Source: Phycisphaerae bacterium (GTDB lineage Bacteria; Planctomycetota; Phycisphaerae; Phycisphaerales; UBA1924). From it: a stretch of 5,314 nucleotides of DNA. A program made the translations under genes and the position numbers. The stretch covers positions 1 through 5,314 of the forward strand of contig JAEUIX010000096.1 in assembly GCA_016794945.1 (NCBI GenBank). The letters are read 5' to 3'. Positions within the stretch are counted from its first letter, which is position 1. Each line of letters starts with the position of its first letter. Below the pieces are notes generated by a model that was given only the letters and a program-made list of their open reading frames with translations, was not told the DNA's origin and made no database searches. This document shows, one piece after another, positions 2,917 through 5,314 of this stretch.

Positions 2917-5314
2917 CTAGCACCCCTGGAAGAACAGGATGATGAAGGCGTCGAAGTCCTCGCCGGTCAGGAAGCCGTCGGCCCCGGAGAACGGGTCCGG
3001 GCTGCCCACCGTCGCGATGTCCGCCGGGCTGCACCCCCGGACGGTCAGCACCGCCGGGCTGCTGGTCGCCACCGCCGTCGGGTTGCACCCGCCGCGGACC
3101 TGCACATCATAAGAGCCAGCCCTTGCCTCGCTCGCGTTGTCGATGGTGAGCGATCCAGTTGTCGCGCCGATGATCGGTATGCCGTTCTTCCGCCACTGGT
3201 AGGTGAACGGCCCGGTGCCAGTCGCGGTCGCGGTGAAGACGACGTTCATTCCCGGCAAGACCGCTTGGCTCTGCGGCTGCGGGCTGAAGCCGATCGAAGG
3301 ACCGTTGTTGACCAGCACCGAGACGTTGCCGCTCTGTTTCGCTACCACCAGATCTGGTTTGCTGTCACCGCTGACGTCGCTGATGGCCACGGAAGCGGGC
3401 GTGCCGCCCGCGGCGTAGTTGATCGCCGCGGCGAAGGTGCCGTTGCCGTTGCCCGTCAGCACCGAGATGTCCAAGGTACTTTGGTTCGCCACGGCCAGGT
3501 CGGGCCTGCTGTCGCCGTTGACATCGCCGATGGACACGGAGCGGGGACCGGGGCCCGCGCCGTAGTTGATCGCCGCGGCGAAGGTGCCACTGTTGGGAGG
3601 GCCGTTGCCCAGCAACACCGAGACGTTGGCCGTGGTGAAGTTCGCCACTGCAAGATCGGGTCGACCATCACCGTTGACATCGCCGATGGCCACGGAAGTG
3701 GGCTGAGTGCCCACGGCGTAGTTGGTCGCAGCGGCGAACGTGCCGTTGCCGTTGCCCAGCCGCACCGAGACGTTGTTGCTCAATTGGTTCGTCACCGCAA
3801 GATCGAGTCGACCATCAGCGTTGACATCGCCGATGGCCACGGAGCAGGGGCCGCTGCCCACGCTGTAGTTCACCGCCGCGGCGAAGGTGCCGCTGTTGGG
3901 GGGGCCGTTGCCCAGCATCACCGAGACGTTATTACTGCCGCTGTTGGCCACCGCGAGGTCGGGTCGGCCGTCGCCGTTGACATCGCCGATGGCCACGGAA
4001 GCGGGCTGGGCGCCCACGGCGTAGTTGGTCGCGGCGGCGAAGGTGCCATCGCCGTTGCCCAGTCGCACCGAGACGTTGTTGCTGCCGTTATTGGCCACCG
4101 CCAAGTCCAACTTGCCATCACCATTGAGGTCGCCGATGGTCACCGCGTACGGCTGAACGCCCACGGCGAAGTTGACCGCCGCGGCGAAGGTGCCGCTGGT
4201 ATTGCCCAGCAGCACCGAGACGTTGTTGCTGCTGAAGTTCGCCACCGCCAAGTCGGGCTGGCCATCACCGTTGACATCGCCCGTCGCCACGGAGAAGGGG
4301 GAAGAGCCCGCGCCGTAGTTGACCGCTGCGGCGAATGAAGTTGCGCAGCTGGGCGGAACGGGCATGACTTCCAGGGTTGCGGCTTGGCTCAAGACCAGGT
4401 TGCAGCCCGCAGAGACTTGCACGTCGTAGCTGCCTGCCTCCGCGATTGAGACATTCGTGATCGCAAGCGTGCTCGTGGTCACGCCGCTGTACGGCGCACT
4501 GTTGATCAGCGGCATGCCGTTTCGCCTCCACTGATACGAAGCCGCGCCCGTGGCCGTCACCGTGAACGAGGCGCCTTGTCCCTCTGTGACGTCCTGGCCA
4601 GCCGGTTGCTGAGCAATCGCTGCCTGCGTCCCGGAGTTCAGGAATACCGAGACGCTGCCGCTACTACCGTTCGCCACCGCCAGGTCGGGCTTGCCATCGC
4701 CGCTGACGTCGCCAATGGTCACGGAAGTCGGACCGCTGCCCGAGAAATAGTTGACCTGTGTGGCAAAGGTGCCATCGCCATTGCCCGGCACCACCGAGAC
4801 AATTCCATTTGGGCTCAACACCGCGAGGTCGGATCGGCCGTCACCATTGACGTCGCCGATGGCTACAGAGTTGGGCTGGCCGGTACCCGCGGCGACGTAG
4901 ATCGACGCGGCAAACGTGCCGCTGTTCGGGGGCCCATTGCCCAGCAGCACCGACACGTTGCTGGTCGATTGGTTCGCCACCACCAAGTCAGGCCGGCCGT
5001 CACCGTTGAGATCGCCAATGGCCACGGAGCGGGGAGCGGTGCCCACGCCGTAATTGACCGCCGGGGCGAAGGTGCCGTTGCCGTTGCCCAAAAGGACCGA
5101 GACGTTGCTGCTGTTGTTGTTCGCCACCGCCAGGTCGGGCCGGCCGTCACCGTTCAGGTCGCCGATGGCCACGGAAACGGGACTGCTGCCCGTAGCGTAG
5201 TTGACCGCGGCGGCGAAGGTGCCGTTGCCGTTGCCCAAAAGGACCGAGACGTTGTTGCTGCTGTTGTTCGCCACCGCCAAATCGGACCGGCCATCACCGT
5301 TGACATCGCCGATG
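2917..5314 (-). CDS. Secreted FG-GAP/VCBS repeat protein with two Ig-like domains and a dockerin-like C-terminal tag (5' end outside window)
   Basis: At least 798 residues are visible and the frame is open to the right edge, so the start and any signal peptide lie outside. Residues 1-230 hold five FG-GAP/VCBS repeats, each with a GDVNGDGRPDLAVAN-type calcium loop (D-x-N-x-D-G-x-x-D) and NVSVLLGNGNGTFAAAVNY. Residues 231-323 are an Ig-like domain (YQWRRNG, AGSYDVQV). Residues 324-671 are seven more repeats. Residues 672-758 are a second Ig-like domain (YQWRKNG, AGSYDVQV). Residues 759-798 are a Cys-bounded, dockerin-like tag. FG-GAP repeats of this kind fold as beta-propeller blades. The twelve visible loops could make more than one propeller, and more may lie upstream. 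Export and calcium binding follow from the family. Ligand and role are unknown; cell-surface adhesion or matrix is one possibility. A TTG at 5280 is an internal Leu codon, not a start. Codon third positions carry visibly more A/T than in the three genes to the left. Confidence 0.9.
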   Translation of the reverse strand, partial: IGDVNGDGRSDLAVANNSSNNVSVLLGNGNGTFAAAVNYATGSSPVSVAIGDLNGDGRPDLAVANNNSSNVSVLLGNGNGTFAPAVNYGVGTAPRSVAIGDLNGDGRPDLVVANQSTSNVSVLLGNGPPNSGTFAASIYVAAGTGQPNSVAIGDVNGDGRSDLAVLSPNGIVSVVPGNGDGTFATQVNYFSGSGPTSVTIGDVSGDGKPDLAVANGSSGSVSVFLNSGTQAAIAQQPAGQDVTEGQGASFTVTATGAASYQWRRNGMPLINSAPYSGVTTSTLAITNVSIAEAGSYDVQVSAGCNLVLSQAATLEVMPVPPSCATSFAAAVNYGAGSSPFSVATGDVNGDGQPDLAVANFSSNNVSVLLGNTSGTFAAAVNFAVGVQPYAVTIGDLNGDGKLDLAVANNGSNNVSVRLGNGDGTFAAATNYAVGAQPASVAIGDVNGDGRPDLAVANSGSNNVSVMLGNGPPNSGTFAAAVNYSVGSGPCSVAIGDVNADGRLDLAVTNQLSNNVSVRLGNGNGTFAAATNYAVGTQPTSVAIGDVNGDGRPDLAVANFTTANVSVLLGNGPPNSGTFAAAINYGAGPGPRSVSIGDVNGDSRPDLAVANQSTLDISVLTGNGNGTFAAAINYAAGGTPASVAISDVSGDSKPDLVVAKQSGNVSVLVNNGPSIGFSPQPQSQAVLPGMNVVFTATATGTGPFTYQWRKNGIPIIGATTGSLTIDNASEARAGSYDVQVRGGCNPTAVATSSPAVLTVRGCSPADIATVGSPDPFSGADGFLTGEDFDAFIILFFQGC
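2920..3039 (-). other. Dockerin-like C-terminal tag of the VCBS protein
   Basis: The last 40 residues begin RGCSPADIATVG, pass through an acidic Gly/Asp stretch (FSGADGFLTGEDFDAFI) and end FFQGC. The D-G-x-L-T-x-x-D-F pattern resembles half of a dockerin or EF-hand calcium module. To my knowledge similar Cys-flanked DF..F tags recur at the ends of many planctomycete (Phycisphaerae-type) secreted proteins and may serve in sorting or anchoring. Here only one half-motif is present. Confidence 0.65.
3040..3300 (-). other. Ig-like domain 2 of the VCBS protein
   Basis: These 87 codons start at PSIGFSPQPQSQ. Ig marks are VVFTATATG, YQWRKNGIPI, GSLTIDNAS and AGSYDVQV, closely parallel to domain 1. 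Again no Cys lies in the B or F strands; a GGCN Cys after the F strand is followed 18 residues later by the Cys that opens the C-terminal tag. Confidence 0.8.
3301..4344 (-). repeat. FG-GAP/VCBS repeat block B (7 units)
   Basis: Loop codons end at 4281, 4134, 3987, 3831, 3684, 3528 and 3381, giving spacings of 147, 147, 156, 147, 156 and 147 bp. Units 3 and 5 of the block carry the 3-residue-longer GNGPPNSGTF form. The calcium loops decay toward the C-terminal end: unit 4 has DVNADGRLD, unit 6 DVNGDSRPD and unit 7 SDVSGDSKPD. The last unit runs into Ig domain 2. Confidence 0.88.
4345..4623 (-). other. Ig-like domain 1 of the VCBS protein
   Basis: These 93 codons run from AAIAQQPAGQ to PVPPSC. 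Ig marks are FTVTATG (B strand), YQWRRNG with the core Trp (C strand), STLAITNVS and AGSYDVQV (F strand). The B and F strands lack the usual Cys pair. Instead a Cys follows the F strand (AGCN) and another stands 19 residues later. The domain separates two repeat blocks, so it may be a hinge or spacer. Confidence 0.8.
4624..5314 (-). repeat. FG-GAP/VCBS repeat block A (5 visible units)
   Basis: The calcium-loop codons end (plus-strand numbering of the recurring tcgcc) at 5310, 5163, 5016, 4857 and 4713. The spacings are 147, 147, 159 and 144 bp. The third unit carries the longer GNGPPNSGTF form instead of GNGNGTF. The fourth (VLSPNGIVSVVPGNGDG) is the most diverged. The fifth has Ser for Asn in the loop (DVSGDGKPD) and runs directly into Ig domain 1. 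The block probably continues upstream of the window. Confidence 0.88.

Noticed and set aside
920..2920. 666-codon plus-strand frame overlapping the fibre gene
   Set aside because: The translation is Arg/Pro/Ala-rich and low in complexity, it overlaps the convincing frame throughout, and it has no ribosome site. It is a GC shadow.
3265..4338. 357-codon plus-strand frame with a regular HRDV / DIADGHG repeat
   Set aside because: The regular pattern is the antisense reading of the VCBS repeats; the minus-strand frame carries clear FG-GAP and Ig motifs.
3369..5314. Regular ~147-bp direct repeats considered as a CRISPR-like or satellite array
   Set aside because: The repeats stay in one open frame, differ by multiples of three bases and encode a known repeat family, so they are protein modules.

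Overview
The window is GC-rich and densely coding, with almost no intergenic DNA. Four protein genes account for nearly every base. Two are leftward cytoplasmic genes for a protein-arginine-phosphorylation module (mcsA complete, mcsB only its first 89 codons). One is a rightward gene for a secreted, fibre-like repeat protein. The fourth is a very long leftward gene, cut by the right edge, for a secreted FG-GAP/VCBS repeat protein. The most likely source is a planctomycete, probably of the Phycisphaerae type. The reasons are the high GC, the C-terminal tag of the large secreted protein (Cys, ADI, an acidic DG stretch, then DFDAFI and a final FFQGC), and the abundance of large modular secreted proteins. 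This is inference from sequence style, not a database result.

Left part (1-950, minus strand). mcsA encodes a zinc-binding, UVR-domain activator protein. Its TGA stop shares bases with the ATG of mcsB (ATGA overlap), so the two are very probably co-transcribed and translationally coupled. McsB is the ATP:guanido phosphotransferase-family protein arginine kinase. In Firmicutes it marks proteins with phosphoarginine for ClpCP, with McsA as activator. Nothing in the window shows whether ctsR or clpC is nearby.

Middle (951-2897). A 99-bp divergent intergenic region holds a convincing rightward extended -10 promoter. It also holds a weaker leftward promoter whose -35 overlaps the rightward -35. 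The rightward gene has a good Shine-Dalgarno and a signal peptide. It encodes a 615-aa extracellular protein with an N-terminal beta domain, three roughly 80-aa tandem repeats with an exact 240-bp core period, a tail-fibre-like neck and a C-terminal domain I do not recognise.

Right part (2917-5314, minus strand). A convergent gene whose 5' end lies beyond the window encodes at least 798 residues. The order is 5 FG-GAP/VCBS calcium-loop repeats, an Ig-like domain, 7 more repeats, a second Ig-like domain, and a 40-residue dockerin-like C-terminal tag. The repeats have a 147-bp base period with a 9-bp-longer variant. They show a 303-bp higher-order period and evidence of whole-block duplication.

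I saw no RNA genes, CRISPR array, insertion sequence or attachment site. I do not see a clearly new biological system here. The items most worth a second look are the modular evolution of the VCBS gene, the unassigned C-terminal domain of the fibre-like protein, and the mcsA-mcsB unit in a probable planctomycete.
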